A DNA stretch of 64,000 nucleotides from an uncultured Bacilli bacterium. GTDB taxonomy: Bacteria > Bacillota_I > Bacilli_A > RF39 > UBA660. The translations under genes were made by a program, and so were the position numbers. Below, one piece after another: positions 1-8,049 of the stretch. The stretch is taken from contig CAKPDM010000006.1 in the NCBI GenBank assembly GCA_934148995.1, positions 23,140 to 87,139 of the forward strand, given 5' to 3'. The stretch's first letter is position 1; every line of letters begins with the position of its first letter. The notes beneath the pieces are model-generated. The model was not told the DNA's origin. It did not search any database and worked only from the letters and a program-made list of their open reading frames with translations.

Positions 1-1389
1 GAGATAGATGAAAGAGAATATTCAGATGTTAAAAAACTCTTAGAGAACTTTAAACAAAGTGATATTGTATATTTTTTAACAAATTCTGTTAAGTTGGAGA
101 TTAAATATCAAAATTTTGATCAGGCAAGTGAGTATCTAGAGGAACTAGAAGGGATTGCTCCAAATAGCTTGTTTGTTAATTACAACTACTATAAGATTTC
201 TTGTTTTAGGGAAAACTATGCAGACGCTTATTTGAGTTTATATAAATGTTATGAATTAAGTAATGGCAAATGCAATATTACTTTACCGTTAACTCTGCTT
301 GAAATGTTATTAGATATAAAGCATGATTATGATTTATTTTCAAATACTAATTATTCTAATGAGTCTATTAATAAACATATTTTTACTAGTTTAGCTGATG
401 AAAAAATAAATGACAGATATAACGAGGTAGCAAATTGTGTTTATAAGAAACATTTTTCATTAGCTTTGATTAAGTTACGTGAATTAAATAGGTTGGCAGC
501 GAAGAAAAACTTTCCGCTTGAAGTAGGAACACTGATGAAGATGACTAATCAACTTGTTTATGAACAATCAGGGATTATGTTGAAATCAGATGAGACTTAT
601 CTTGAAACTTTAAAAAGTGCTGGTGAATTACCGGAGCGTGAGTTCAATAAATTTATCTATGAGTTAAGTAATAGTGATCCATTTAGTGCTAAGGAATTGT
701 TAAACATTTATGCCTATAAAATTTCTCATCACAAAATGAAAAAAGTTTTACAAAATAGAATAGATGAAAATATTTATCGAATTTGCTTACCAGAAGAAAA
801 ACAAAAAGCTTATAACGACAATTATCGAGCTGCTAAAAAAGCTTTAAAAAATAAAGACTATACTGATGCTTTTACCTGTTTTTTACATGGCTATCAAGCA
901 ACTGGTTCTATAACTTTTATCTATTACATGGGAAAAACACTATATAAAGCTAAAAATTATACAGGAACTTTAAAATATTTGCTTAATTATGTTTCTCAAG
1001 GTGGTACTAAGTATGAAAAAGCTTGTTTATATCTAGCAAATGCTTATTCATATTTAGGAAAAGATAAGAAAAAACAGAAATATGGCGAAGAAACAGAGTT
1101 CATTAATAGACAACTAAATAAAAAGTTTAAAGTTTACGAATGCTGTCCAAAGGAAAAACCATCAGTAGGAGATCAAGATTTTGCTTTTCTCTTTGAAGAA
1201 GGAGTACTAGATAGTAATTATCAAGAAGAGTTTTCAATAATTAGAAATTTATATGGATCTGGTAAAGTAAAAGAAGCTGATAAAATGTTAAATGAATTAA
1301 ACCATTCTACAGAGGTTGATAAAGAAAAGGTAAAACAACTTAGAAAAAATCGTACGTTGTATATTAATAAAAATAAATATAAAGCATAA
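1..1389 (+). CDS. TPR-like repeat protein, 5' end outside window
   Basis: The frame is open from base 1, so the gene begins upstream of the window; the TTG at 94 is not the start. The visible 462 residues are helical, with tetratricopeptide-like segments: a YxKAxxYL-type repeat and, near the C-terminus, a run with FIYYMGKTLYKAKNY followed by KACLYLANAYSYLGK. There is no signal peptide or catalytic motif in the visible part. TPR proteins usually scaffold protein contacts; the partner is unknown. It is followed by a bidirectional terminator shared with the convergent gene at 1439-2071. I recognise the repeat type but not the specific family. Confidence 0.7.
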   Translation, partial: EIDEREYSDVKKLLENFKQSDIVYFLTNSVKLEIKYQNFDQASEYLEELEGIAPNSLFVNYNYYKISCFRENYADAYLSLYKCYELSNGKCNITLPLTLLEMLLDIKHDYDLFSNTNYSNESINKHIFTSLADEKINDRYNEVANCVYKKHFSLALIKLRELNRLAAKKNFPLEVGTLMKMTNQLVYEQSGIMLKSDETYLETLKSAGELPEREFNKFIYELSNSDPFSAKELLNIYAYKISHHKMKKVLQNRIDENIYRICLPEEKQKAYNDNYRAAKKALKNKDYTDAFTCFLHGYQATGSITFIYYMGKTLYKAKNYTGTLKYLLNYVSQGGTKYEKACLYLANAYSYLGKDKKKQKYGEETEFINRQLNKKFKVYECCPKEKPSVGDQDFAFLFEEGVLDSNYQEEFSIIRNLYGSGKVKEADKMLNELNHSTEVDKEKVKQLRKNRTLYINKNKYKA

Positions 1390-1394
1390 ATAAA

Positions 1395-1433
1395 AAATGA
1401 TATCGCTAGCTAAGACTAGAATATCATTTTTTT
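1395..1433 (+). terminator. Bidirectional Rho-independent terminator
   Basis: A 9-bp stem (AAATGATAT at 1395 pairing with ATATCATTT at 1421) is followed by a T-run on the plus strand and preceded by an A-run, so it can serve both the TPR gene and the convergent gene at 1439. Confidence 0.75.
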
Positions 1434-1438
1434 ACGAT

Positions 1439-2071
1439 TTATTTTCTATTTTTTAACTGATAAATATTTACTGTTTCTTCATTTCTTTTAGAAGGACTGC
1501 AATAGTTAGTAACAATATCTAGTAAAGGGACTTCACTAGTAATCATTGCTGTAACAGCTGGATATTTTTCCTCAAGATTTACTAAAGAGTTAAAACAATC
1601 TCTTTTTTCTGCTGCTGTTCTGATATTTGTTTTTTTATCAGCAGCATAAAAGTATTTTCTTTCTTCAATACCTTTATAATTAAAAGCAATTTCCTTATTA
1701 GAAAACCAACAGATTATATTTTTCTCTCCTTCACTGGTCTTTATACAGTACTTAGCATTATTTCCTTCATCAACCATTTTACGCATTGAAAAGTTTATTT
1801 CATCCTTATCGATGTTTCCTAGCTGAATATGATCAATTTCGTAACTATCAGCTGTCTTACTAAGACTGATAGCAGTATCATGTCCTTTAATACGAACTCT
1901 ACCTTCTTCATCGCTAAGTATCTTTATATCTTCTTTCTTACCTTTTTTATTGCTACGCATTGTGATCCAACCATTTTCAACAGTTAGAGTCTTACCTAAC
2001 TTTGAAAATAATTCCTCATTATTCTTTCTCTTTAAAAAATTGTCTAATCGAATCATTATATTTCTTTCCAT
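1439..2071 (-). CDS. Hypothetical protein, 210 aa
   Basis: The protein is charged and soluble-looking, with no membrane segment, signal peptide or motif that I recognise. The start at 2071 is supported by a strong ribosome binding site (AAGGAGG about six bases upstream on the minus strand); a second ATG five codons in has none. It is transcribed away from gpsB and converges on the TPR gene. The central part is rich in short beta-like stretches, and the C-terminal third has a segment around AAEKRDCFNSLVNLEEKYP. No function is proposed. Confidence 0.65.
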   Translation of the reverse strand: MERNIMIRLDNFLKRKNNEELFSKLGKTLTVENGWITMRSNKKGKKEDIKILSDEEGRVRIKGHDTAISLSKTADSYEIDHIQLGNIDKDEINFSMRKMVDEGNNAKYCIKTSEGEKNIICWFSNKEIAFNYKGIEERKYFYAADKKTNIRTAAEKRDCFNSLVNLEEKYPAVTAMITSEVPLLDIVTNYCSPSKRNEETVNIYQLKNRK

Positions 2072-2194
2072 AGAAACCTCCTTGAAGTGATTTAATTATA
2101 CCACTGTGAAAAAACTTGTCAAACAAAATAAGCTTTTGTCGAACTTGTTGTCTAATATTTAGAAAAAATGTAGAATAAAATTGAGGTGAGAATA

Positions 2195-2302
2195 GTGAAA
2201 AGTCAAGATGTAATAATTTGCCTAAATTCAATGATAGAAAATGTGTCTCTTGCTAAAAGATTTGATATAATAATAGGGTTGAAACAATTGACAAATAAGT
2301 AA
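2195..2302 (+). CDS. Possible 35-aa small ORF upstream of gpsB
   Basis: A GTG start at 2195 lies just after a GAGGTGAG ribosome-binding-like sequence and opens a 35-codon frame ending at 2302. The peptide has no recognisable motif. The candidate gpsB promoter (2288-2317) overlaps its 3' end, which argues that it is either a separate tiny gene or chance. Low confidence. Confidence 0.25.
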   Translation: MKSQDVIICLNSMIENVSLAKRFDIIIGLKQLTNK

Positions 2303-2317
2303 CTTTATTGCTAGAAT
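2288..2317 (+). promoter_or_regulatory. Candidate sigma-A promoter for gpsB-rnpB
   Basis: TTGACA at 2288 and TAGAAT at 2312 are separated by 18 bp, 30 bp before the gpsB start. The -35 is a perfect match and the -10 is moderate. Confidence 0.5.
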
Positions 2318-2346
2318 ATAGTATGTAAAGGGATTGGTGATTAGAT

Positions 2347-2682
2347 ATGTATCAAAATAAAATAGCGCTTACTCCACAAGAGATTCTAGAGAAAGATTTT
2401 AAAATTGATACTCGTGGATATAGACTAAAAGAAGTAGATGAGTTTTTAGATGTAATAATCTCTGATTATGATCAATTCTATAAGATTATTGAAAGCTTAG
2501 AGAAAGAGAAAACAGAACTACTAAAAGAAATTATGTCTTTAAAACAAGAATTAAGGAATGCTTCTGTTGATGTAGAACTAGCTAAGAATTCTAAGAGCGA
2601 TACAATGGAAATCACTAATTTAGATATTTTAAGAAGACTTAGTAATCTAGAAAAAGCGGTATTTGGAAAAGACAACAATTAG
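2347..2682 (+). CDS. gpsB: DivIVA-domain cell-division protein GpsB
   Basis: A 111-aa protein with the DivIVA/GpsB N-terminal lipid-binding segment (residues about 7-40, including FKIDTRGYRLKEVDEFLD), a coiled coil to about residue 75 and a short C-terminal trimerisation-like helix. GpsB coordinates penicillin-binding proteins at the septum and along the wall. Length and domain order fit GpsB rather than the longer DivIVA. It lies directly upstream of rnpB, as in Bacillus, which supports the symbol. The ATG at 2347 is preceded by AAAGGGATTGGTGA. Its stop codon overlaps the first bases of the RNase P RNA. Confidence 0.85.
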   Translation: MYQNKIALTPQEILEKDFKIDTRGYRLKEVDEFLDVIISDYDQFYKIIESLEKEKTELLKEIMSLKQELRNASVDVELAKNSKSDTMEITNLDILRRLSNLEKAVFGKDNN

Positions 2683-3020
2683 TACTTGGGCAAGTGCTAG
2701 GGTAACCTAGAGGAAAGTCCATGCTCGCACTATCTGTGATGATAGTAGTGTTCGTGCTTAGGGAAAAAATAACCTAAGGTAGATTTATTCTAACGGCAAA
2801 GTTTTATCTAAAGGAATATCCCATGATGAAATGATAACGTGCCACAGAAACGATACTTTTGGAAACGAAAGGGTGAAACGAGGTAAACCCCACGAGCGAG
2901 AAACCCAAATTTTGGTAGGGGAGTCTCCATGAAAGAAAGATAATGGATTGGAGGACTAGTAATAGTAGATAGATACTTGCCACCTAGTAATAGGTACAAA
3001 ACATGGCTTACAAAGTATTA
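2680..3020 (+). ncRNA. rnpB: RNase P RNA, class B (Bacillus type)
   Basis: The catalytic RNA of RNase P, which matures tRNA 5' ends. Conserved core blocks are present in order: AGAGGAAAGTCCATGCTCGC near 2710, a GTAGTGTTCGTGC block near 2745, the GAGCGAGAAACCCAAATTTT block near 2895, ATAGTAGATAGAT near 2962 and ACAAAACATGGCTTAC near 2996. An 8-bp P1 helix can form between 2680-2687 and 3013-3020, which sets the approximate ends. The 5' end overlaps the gpsB stop codon. Confidence 0.95.
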
Positions 3021-3044
3021 TTATTGTTGGAACTGAGGTTGATT

Positions 3045-3557
3045 ATGAAAGAATTAGGTGAATACTTAAAAGAGACAAGAATTAAACATGGTGTTAGTTT
3101 AGAAGAGGCAGCTAGTGATTTAGATGTTTCCAAAGTATTACTTGAAAACTTAGAAAGTGCTAATACAAAAGCTTTTAAAGATGTATATGATATAAAGAAA
3201 ATCATTAAAGAATATGCTAAATATTTGGGGCTTGATGAAGTGAAAGTTCAAGATGAATTTAATGATTTTTTATTTGAACATACTTCCAAAATTTCCTTAG
3301 ATGATATCTTAGAAGCAAAGAAGAAAAAAGAAGAAGAGGAAAATGCTAAGAAAGAGAAAAAAATATCATCTCCTTACACAAAAGTATATAAGCAAAAAGT
3401 AAAAATTTTGCCTATCGTAGTTGGAACTTTTGTTTTTATTTTACTTATTTTATTAGCTATTCTAATTATTAAAAATAAGACTAAAGCTCCAGTTATGAAT
3501 AGTGAATTGAAGGGAAGTAGAAGTTATGAATACACCAACAAAGTTAACTGTAACTAG
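3045..3557 (+). CDS. rodZ: RodZ-like HTH membrane protein
   Basis: A 170-aa protein with an N-terminal helix-turn-helix of the RodZ type (residues about 3-70, including ELGEYLKETR and VSLEEAASDLDVS), a lysine/glutamate-rich linker and one membrane helix near residues 125-150. RodZ links MreB to the elongation machinery. The ATG at 3045 follows GAGGTT; an upstream in-frame ATG at 3003 lies in the conserved 3' end of rnpB and is rejected. The periplasmic domain is almost absent. The gene overlaps pgsA by 32 bp, suggesting translational coupling, and matches the Bacillus ymfM-pgsA order. Confidence 0.75.
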   Translation: MKELGEYLKETRIKHGVSLEEAASDLDVSKVLLENLESANTKAFKDVYDIKKIIKEYAKYLGLDEVKVQDEFNDFLFEHTSKISLDDILEAKKKKEEEENAKKEKKISSPYTKVYKQKVKILPIVVGTFVFILLILLAILIIKNKTKAPVMNSELKGSRSYEYTNKVNCN

Positions 3558-4125
3558 AATAATTATGACTTTTTTTATGATTTTTATGTTACTTTTTCCG
3601 TTCTATGATATTGGAATTAAACTACCTAGTTTTTTAATTGGGGGTGTTTATGTTAAGATAGAGTATTTAATTGCAGGAGCAATTTTTATAATCGCTAGTC
3701 TTACTGATTTCTTAGATGGTTATTTAGCTAGAAAAAATAATGAAGTTACTGACCTTGGAAAAATGTTAGATGCTATTGCTGATAAAGTTTTAGTAAATAG
3801 TGCTTTAATTATTCTTGCAAGTAAGGGTTTTATTTTAACGATCATTCCAGTCATTATTATCTTTAGAGATACAGTTGTTGATGCCATGAAGATGGAAGCA
3901 GCAAGAAAAGGAAAAGTAGTAGCAGCTATTTCTAGCGGAAAGATTAAAACTGCTAGTATGATGGTTGGCGTTACTTTGACTTTCTTTTATAATTTACCAT
4001 TTGAAATGATTAATATAAGAGTTAGTGATTTCTTCTTATATTTTGCTACTGTTATGTCTGTTATTTCGATGTGTGAGTACTTTAAATTAAATAAAAATTT
4101 AATTTTACCTGATAAAGAAGCTTAA
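3526..4125 (+). CDS. pgsA: CDP-diacylglycerol-glycerol-3-phosphate 3-phosphatidyltransferase
   Basis: A 199-aa membrane enzyme of the CDP-alcohol phosphotransferase family that makes phosphatidylglycerol phosphate, the first step to phosphatidylglycerol and cardiolipin. The family signature is complete: D61, D64-G65, A68-R69, G78, D82 and D86 fit D-x2-DG-x2-AR-x8-G-x3-D-x3-D. About five hydrophobic helices surround it. It starts inside the end of rodZ and ends at a terminator. In Bacillus pgsA is followed by cinA-recA; here cinA is absent and a surface-protein locus lies between pgsA and recA. Confidence 0.9.
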   Translation: MNTPTKLTVTRIIMTFFMIFMLLFPFYDIGIKLPSFLIGGVYVKIEYLIAGAIFIIASLTDFLDGYLARKNNEVTDLGKMLDAIADKVLVNSALIILASKGFILTIIPVIIIFRDTVVDAMKMEAARKGKVVAAISSGKIKTASMMVGVTLTFFYNLPFEMINIRVSDFFLYFATVMSVISMCEYFKLNKNLILPDKEA

Positions 4126-4143
4126 TCTTAGGTTTCTTTTTTT
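4114..4143 (+). terminator. Terminator after pgsA
   Basis: AAAGAAGC at 4114 pairs with GTTTCTTT at 4132 (one wobble), followed by a T-run; the stem overlaps the pgsA stop codon. Confidence 0.65.
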
Positions 4144-4226
4144 GTGCTTAAGTTATTAAACTATTCGACAAAATTCTTATTATTTATTTGATATTATTAC
4201 GATATATAAGGCTAAAGATAAATTAA

Positions 4227-4443
4227 TTGTAAAATGTTAAAGATTATGATATTATTAAAATGTCAAGAATACTGATATTTGATAAAAGATAAGAAGTAGG
4301 TGATTAGTATGTATCATATGATTAAAGTTAACTATAAATTAACGTGGGGGGGGGTACTTACTAATTTAAGAAAAAGACTTACTTTCTTTTATCGTGGAAC
4401 AAAGATAGATTAATATCACTAGATGATATGTCTATCTTTTTTT
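4227..4443 (+). promoter_or_regulatory. Poly-G leader/attenuator, copy 1
   Basis: A promoter (TTGTAA at 4227, 17 bp, TATTAT at 4250) precedes a leader that recurs at 28303 and 33121. In order it holds an ATACTGATATTT segment, a small ORF (4309-4413), an inverted repeat GTTAA/TTAAC, a run of nine G at 4346-4354, and a long terminator hairpin (AAAGATAGA at 4401 with TCTATCTTT at 4431, with an inner ATATCA/TGATAT stem) followed by T residues to 4443. The mini-ORF stop codon lies between the two stem segments. The arrangement suggests ribosome-controlled attenuation of the surface gene at 4477; this is inference. Confidence 0.7.
4309..4413 (+). CDS. 34-aa leader peptide with G9-encoded Trp-Gly-Gly, copy 1
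   Basis: The ATG at 4309 follows GTAGGTG and opens 34 codons ending with TAA at 4411 inside the 5' side of the terminator hairpin. The G run encodes W-G-G-V. Copy 3 has a mini-ORF of the same length with matching KLTWGG and LTFFY segments and the same end position relative to its terminator. If the tract had eight or ten G, the frame would hit a stop within seven codons of the tract. The conserved frame and end point argue that it is translated; the peptide's own function, if any, is unknown. Confidence 0.5.
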   Translation: MYHMIKVNYKLTWGGVLTNLRKRLTFFYRGTKID

Positions 4444-4476
4444 GTTAAATACTAAAATGAAAGGAAGAAATTATCT

Positions 4477-6354
4477 ATGAAAAAAGAAAAACTAAGAAAT
4501 ATATTAACTATTGGTACTACTTTTATCTTACTAATTGTAGTAATGGGTATTAGTTATGCGGCTTTTTCGTTTACAGGAGCAGGTCAAAAGTTAAATACTA
4601 TTACGACTGGTGCAATCTCTATGGAGTATGTTGAAGGTGATAATAGTATCAGTTTAAACAACGCTTTACCAACTACCAAAGCAACAGGAAAGAAAAGATT
4701 AAACGAAGGAGAATACTTTGATTTTACTGTTAAGTCATCTATAAGAGGTAATATGGATATTAACTATGAAATAGTGGCACAGGAAGAAGAAGGAAATACT
4801 TTTAGTAGTGACAATATTTATTACTATTTAACAAAAATTAATGATGATGGCTCAGAGACAGAAGTATTAGCACCAAGAAAATATTATGCTGAAAAAGAAG
4901 CAAATGTTTATACTGGAAGACCAGCTGGAGTATTTAGCATGTTTATAGGAAACTTAGCAGAACAAGGAGAAACAGAAATAAAATATCGCTTAAGACTGTG
5001 GGTAGATGAAGCTTATAATCCCCAAAATGATAATGGTGGACTAACATATAAAGTAAAAGTAAATGTTTATGGAGCAGGAAGTAATAATATTGCATTATTA
5101 GAAGACCAGTATTGTTATAATAATGGTTTTAATACATTATCGGATTGTATGTTAGTAATGAATGATCACGAGAAATCAGTAGAAGCAGCCAAGACAGCAA
5201 TAAAAGCGAAAGGCACGCCAGACTTTTCTAAAATAGCACCAAATGATACAGAAGAAGATGGGCTATATATGGCAGAAGATGATGAGGGAGAAAGTTACTA
5301 TTACAGAGGTGCAGTAAAAAATAATTATGTATCATTTGCAGGATTTTTATGGAGAATCATTCGTCGTAATGGAGATGGAAGTGTCAGAATGATCTATTCA
5401 GGTAAATCGTACTCAGATACAGGAAGTGCAGTAACAATAGGCAGTTCCGCTTTCAATAAAAAATATTGGGATCCAACATATGTTGGATATAAATATAATG
5501 AGAAATTCTCACTACATGAAAGTAATACACCCACATCATTCACTTTGTTTACCAATACGAAAAAGTACAACTTTGGAACAGGCTACACATTTGATGAAAC
5601 AGCAAAAAAATTTACATTAACAGAAGATATACAACAATTAACGTGGAAAGATAATCATGGGAAAATTGTATCTGAAAATTTGTATAGTTGTTTAAATACT
5701 GATTGTAATGTAGTTTATAAAGTAACAGGATATTCAAATGATACAACAATGATAGTGCAACCAATTTCATATAGTAGTGACAGTTATGCAGATACTCTAA
5801 CAAACACAACAGATTCAACTATAAAAATAACTATAGACACGTGGTACAAGAATAATTTAATTAGTTATGCCCACTACTTAGCAGATGAAACATTCTGTAA
5901 TGATCGAAGTGTAACAGGAGGCTCAGGTTATTTAACGACACCAGCAACATACTATGGAGCATATACTAGATTAGCATCAAATAGAAAGCCAAGCTTAAAA
6001 TGTGTACAAGATAATGCTAAATTTAGTTTATCGAATGCAAGTGCAAAATTAGATTATCCAATCTCACTTATTACAGCAGATGAAGTAGCAATGGCTGGAG
6101 GAGTTTATAATATAACAAACGCTAATTATTATCTATATAATGGAGGCCACTTTTGGACATTATCACCCTGTGCTTTTTTAGCACATAATACAAATGCTAA
6201 TAATTTAGAAGTGACCGTTAGTGGTTCCTTGTCTACTTGGCATGATGTTGGAGGACTTCTGGGAATAAGACCAGTAATAAATATAGAGGCAGATATCCAG
6301 ATAACTAGAGGAGATGGAACAGTTTTAAATCCATTCGTTGTTTCAGCGAGTTAA
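4477..6354 (+). CDS. Secreted surface protein, SipW/TasA-type signal, variable C-terminal domain, copy 1
   Basis: A 625-aa exported protein. The N-terminus has a membrane segment with GISYAAFSF, the pattern seen in SipW-processed TasA/camelysin-like proteins, then a TasA-like beta domain to about residue 210. From about 215 it shares a core with the copies at 28540 and 33373 (SDCMLVMN, YYYRGAVKNNYVSFAGF, WRIIR, WKDNH, YSSDSYADTL, FCNDRS). The last 75 residues carry an FWTLSP ... GIRPVIN frame resembling DUF6273-type or lectin-fold domains, with a highly divergent stretch in between. AAAGGAAG precedes the ATG. No sipW gene is in the window. The ligand or assembly role is unknown. Confidence 0.7.
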   Translation: MKKEKLRNILTIGTTFILLIVVMGISYAAFSFTGAGQKLNTITTGAISMEYVEGDNSISLNNALPTTKATGKKRLNEGEYFDFTVKSSIRGNMDINYEIVAQEEEGNTFSSDNIYYYLTKINDDGSETEVLAPRKYYAEKEANVYTGRPAGVFSMFIGNLAEQGETEIKYRLRLWVDEAYNPQNDNGGLTYKVKVNVYGAGSNNIALLEDQYCYNNGFNTLSDCMLVMNDHEKSVEAAKTAIKAKGTPDFSKIAPNDTEEDGLYMAEDDEGESYYYRGAVKNNYVSFAGFLWRIIRRNGDGSVRMIYSGKSYSDTGSAVTIGSSAFNKKYWDPTYVGYKYNEKFSLHESNTPTSFTLFTNTKKYNFGTGYTFDETAKKFTLTEDIQQLTWKDNHGKIVSENLYSCLNTDCNVVYKVTGYSNDTTMIVQPISYSSDSYADTLTNTTDSTIKITIDTWYKNNLISYAHYLADETFCNDRSVTGGSGYLTTPATYYGAYTRLASNRKPSLKCVQDNAKFSLSNASAKLDYPISLITADEVAMAGGVYNITNANYYLYNGGHFWTLSPCAFLAHNTNANNLEVTVSGSLSTWHDVGGLLGIRPVINIEADIQITRGDGTVLNPFVVSAS

Positions 6355-6506
6355 ATAAAAAGATACTTTTTATACTAGATAGTTTTTTCAAAAGCCTTAT
6401 AGTAACGACTTTTTATAATAATAAAAGTAGGACCTGTACTTGATTTTTTTGCCAGATGTAACATTCAGTACAACTACATAATAAAAACTGTATTTTATAG
6501 CACAGC

Positions 6507-6547
6507 AACTCACTTCATATTGCTATGGAGTTTTTTTGAGAGTTAAA
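6507..6547 (+). terminator. Terminator downstream of surface gene copy 1
   Basis: AACTC at 6507 pairs with GAGTT at 6538, with an inner CATA/TATG stem, followed by seven T. The preceding 150 bp and the following 170 bp show nothing else that I can name. Confidence 0.55.
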
Positions 6548-6720
6548 GTTTTAAAAACCTCAGACGTCGTATAAAATGAATCTAAAATTAATTTTAACGT
6601 TACTATAAGTCTTAGTATTTTAGAAAAACTTATTCATAACAGTAAGAAACAAAACACTAGCACAAGAAAAAAGTACATAAATTGAAAAAATTTAAGAAGC
6701 AATAAAGTACATTTATGGTT

Positions 6721-6765
6721 GAATTTGTTAAATTCAGGTGCTTATTTAGCCGAATTTGTTAAATT
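6721..6765 (+). repeat. Two palindromic 14-bp direct repeats upstream of recA
   Basis: GAATTTGTTAAATT occurs at 6721-6734 and 6752-6765, exactly 31 bp apart (about three helical turns). Each contains the palindrome AATTT-GTT-AAATT. The spacing and symmetry look like a dimer-binding operator pair, about 60 bp upstream of the recA promoter. Confidence 0.5.
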
Positions 6766-6800
6766 GCCGAAAAAAGTAGGCGGAAAGTGGCAAATTATGA

Positions 6801-6814
6801 CAAACTGATGTTCG
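6801..6814 (+). promoter_or_regulatory. Candidate LexA/SOS box of recA
   Basis: CAAACTGATGTTCG matches the Gram-positive SOS box CGAAC-N4-GTTCG with one mismatch. It lies 10 bp upstream of the recA -35 element. Confidence 0.6.
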
Positions 6815-6824
6815 AAAAAATGTC

Positions 6825-6853
6825 TTGACTTTTCAAAATTCTATTTATAAAAT
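6825..6853 (+). promoter_or_regulatory. Candidate recA promoter
   Basis: TTGACT at 6825 and TAAAAT at 6848 with a 17-bp spacer, about 30 bp before the recA start. Confidence 0.6.
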
Positions 6854-6884
6854 GGGTATATAGACATTTGCACAGGGAGGATTT

Positions 6885-7910
6885 ATGAGTAAAGCGATTA
6901 AAAAAGATAACAAAGATTTAAACCAGATATTAGCAGATATTGAACGACAATTTGGTAAGGGAGCAGTAATGTGTTTAGGAGAAGACACTCATATGAAGAT
7001 AGATGTTGTTTCAAGTGGATGTTTATCCTTAGATATTGCTCTAGGAGTTGGTGGTTATCCGAAAGGAAGAATAATTGAAATATATGGACCAGAGTCTAGT
7101 GGAAAAACTACTTTTGCGCTACAAGCAATTGCCGAAGTACAGAAATTAGGAGGAAGAGCAGCTTTTATTGATGCCGAACATGCTCTTGATCCTGATTATG
7201 CCAGAAGACTTGGTGTTAAAACTAATGAACTTTTATTATCACAACCAGATACTGGTGAACAAGCTTTAGAAATTTGTGAAGCTTTAGTTAGAAGTGAAGC
7301 AATTAGTATTATTGTAATTGATTCGGTAGCAGCCCTTGTTCCACAAGCAGAAATAGATGGAGAGATGGGGGATTCACATGTTGGTCTTCAAGCAAGATTG
7401 ATGAGTCAAGCTTTGAGAAAATTATCTGGTACTATTAATAAAACCAATACGATTGCTATCTTTATTAACCAGTTAAGAGAAAAAGTAGGAGTTATGTTTG
7501 GAAACCCAGAAACGACACCAGGTGGAAGAGCTTTAAAGTTTTATTCTAGTATAAGACTTGATATTCGTCGTAATGAACAGATAAAAATTGGTGATAAAAT
7601 TGTTGGAAACAAAACAACTATTAAAGTCGTAAAAAATAAAGTAGCCCCACCATTTAAGAGTGCTACTGTTGAGATAATGTATGGTGAAGGTGTTTCTAAA
7701 GAAGGAGAATTAATTGATCTAGGTGTCGAAGCTGGTATTATTGATAAAGCTGGTGCTTGGTTTTCTTATCAAGGAGAAAAGTTAGGTCAAGGTAAAGAAA
7801 ATGTCAAACTATTACTTAGAGATAATCCAGAACTTAGAGATGAAATTGAGAAAAAGGTAAGAGACTTCTATGGAATAACACTTAATAATGACGAAAATAA
7901 AGAAAAATAA
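6885..7910 (+). CDS. recA: Recombinase A
   Basis: A 341-aa RecA, the strand-exchange ATPase of homologous recombination and co-protease for LexA. Walker A is GPESSGKT at residues 68-75; a Walker B-like IIVIDSVAAL and the INQLREK loop follow, with the family-typical NPETTPGGRALKFY segment. The ATG at 6885 is preceded by AGGGAGG. It is followed by a strong terminator, and rny lies next, as in Bacillus. A near-consensus SOS box upstream suggests damage induction. Full length, no anomalies. Confidence 0.97.
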   Translation: MSKAIKKDNKDLNQILADIERQFGKGAVMCLGEDTHMKIDVVSSGCLSLDIALGVGGYPKGRIIEIYGPESSGKTTFALQAIAEVQKLGGRAAFIDAEHALDPDYARRLGVKTNELLLSQPDTGEQALEICEALVRSEAISIIVIDSVAALVPQAEIDGEMGDSHVGLQARLMSQALRKLSGTINKTNTIAIFINQLREKVGVMFGNPETTPGGRALKFYSSIRLDIRRNEQIKIGDKIVGNKTTIKVVKNKVAPPFKSATVEIMYGEGVSKEGELIDLGVEAGIIDKAGAWFSYQGEKLGQGKENVKLLLRDNPELRDEIEKKVRDFYGITLNNDENKEK

Positions 7911-7916
7911 ATAGTT

Positions 7917-7964
7917 AAAAACTCTATTTCCTAAATATATAGTTAAGAGAAAATAGAGTTTTTT
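7917..7964 (+). terminator. recA terminator
   Basis: AAAACTCTATTT pairs with AAATAGAGTTTT across a loop of about 20 nt, ending in a T-run. Confidence 0.85.
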
Positions 7965-7980
7965 AACCTGTTCTTTTCCC

Positions 7981-8010
7981 TTGACATTTATCTTTATTGC
8001 AACGTACAAT
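7981..8010 (+). promoter_or_regulatory. Candidate rny promoter
   Basis: TTGACA at 7981 and TACAAT at 8005, 18-bp spacer, about 40 bp before the rny start. Confidence 0.6.
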
Positions 8011-8049
8011 AGAATTAGATTATAAGAATTAATCTTAGTGGAGGCAGAA

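Noticed and set aside
3003..3044. N-terminal extension of the RodZ-like protein from the ATG at 3003
   Set aside because: This ATG is part of the conserved ACAAAACATGGCT end of RNase P RNA; the ATG at 3045 has its own ribosome site.
4346..4354. Poly-G as meaningless low complexity or assembly artefact
   Set aside because: The same nine-G run recurs at three separate loci within one conserved ORF and leader. Miscounting by one base remains possible and is noted in the findings.
5900..6354. Diversity-generating retroelement acting on the surface proteins
   Set aside because: No reverse transcriptase or template repeat is found in the window, and differences are not limited to adenine positions; it could still exist elsewhere in the genome.
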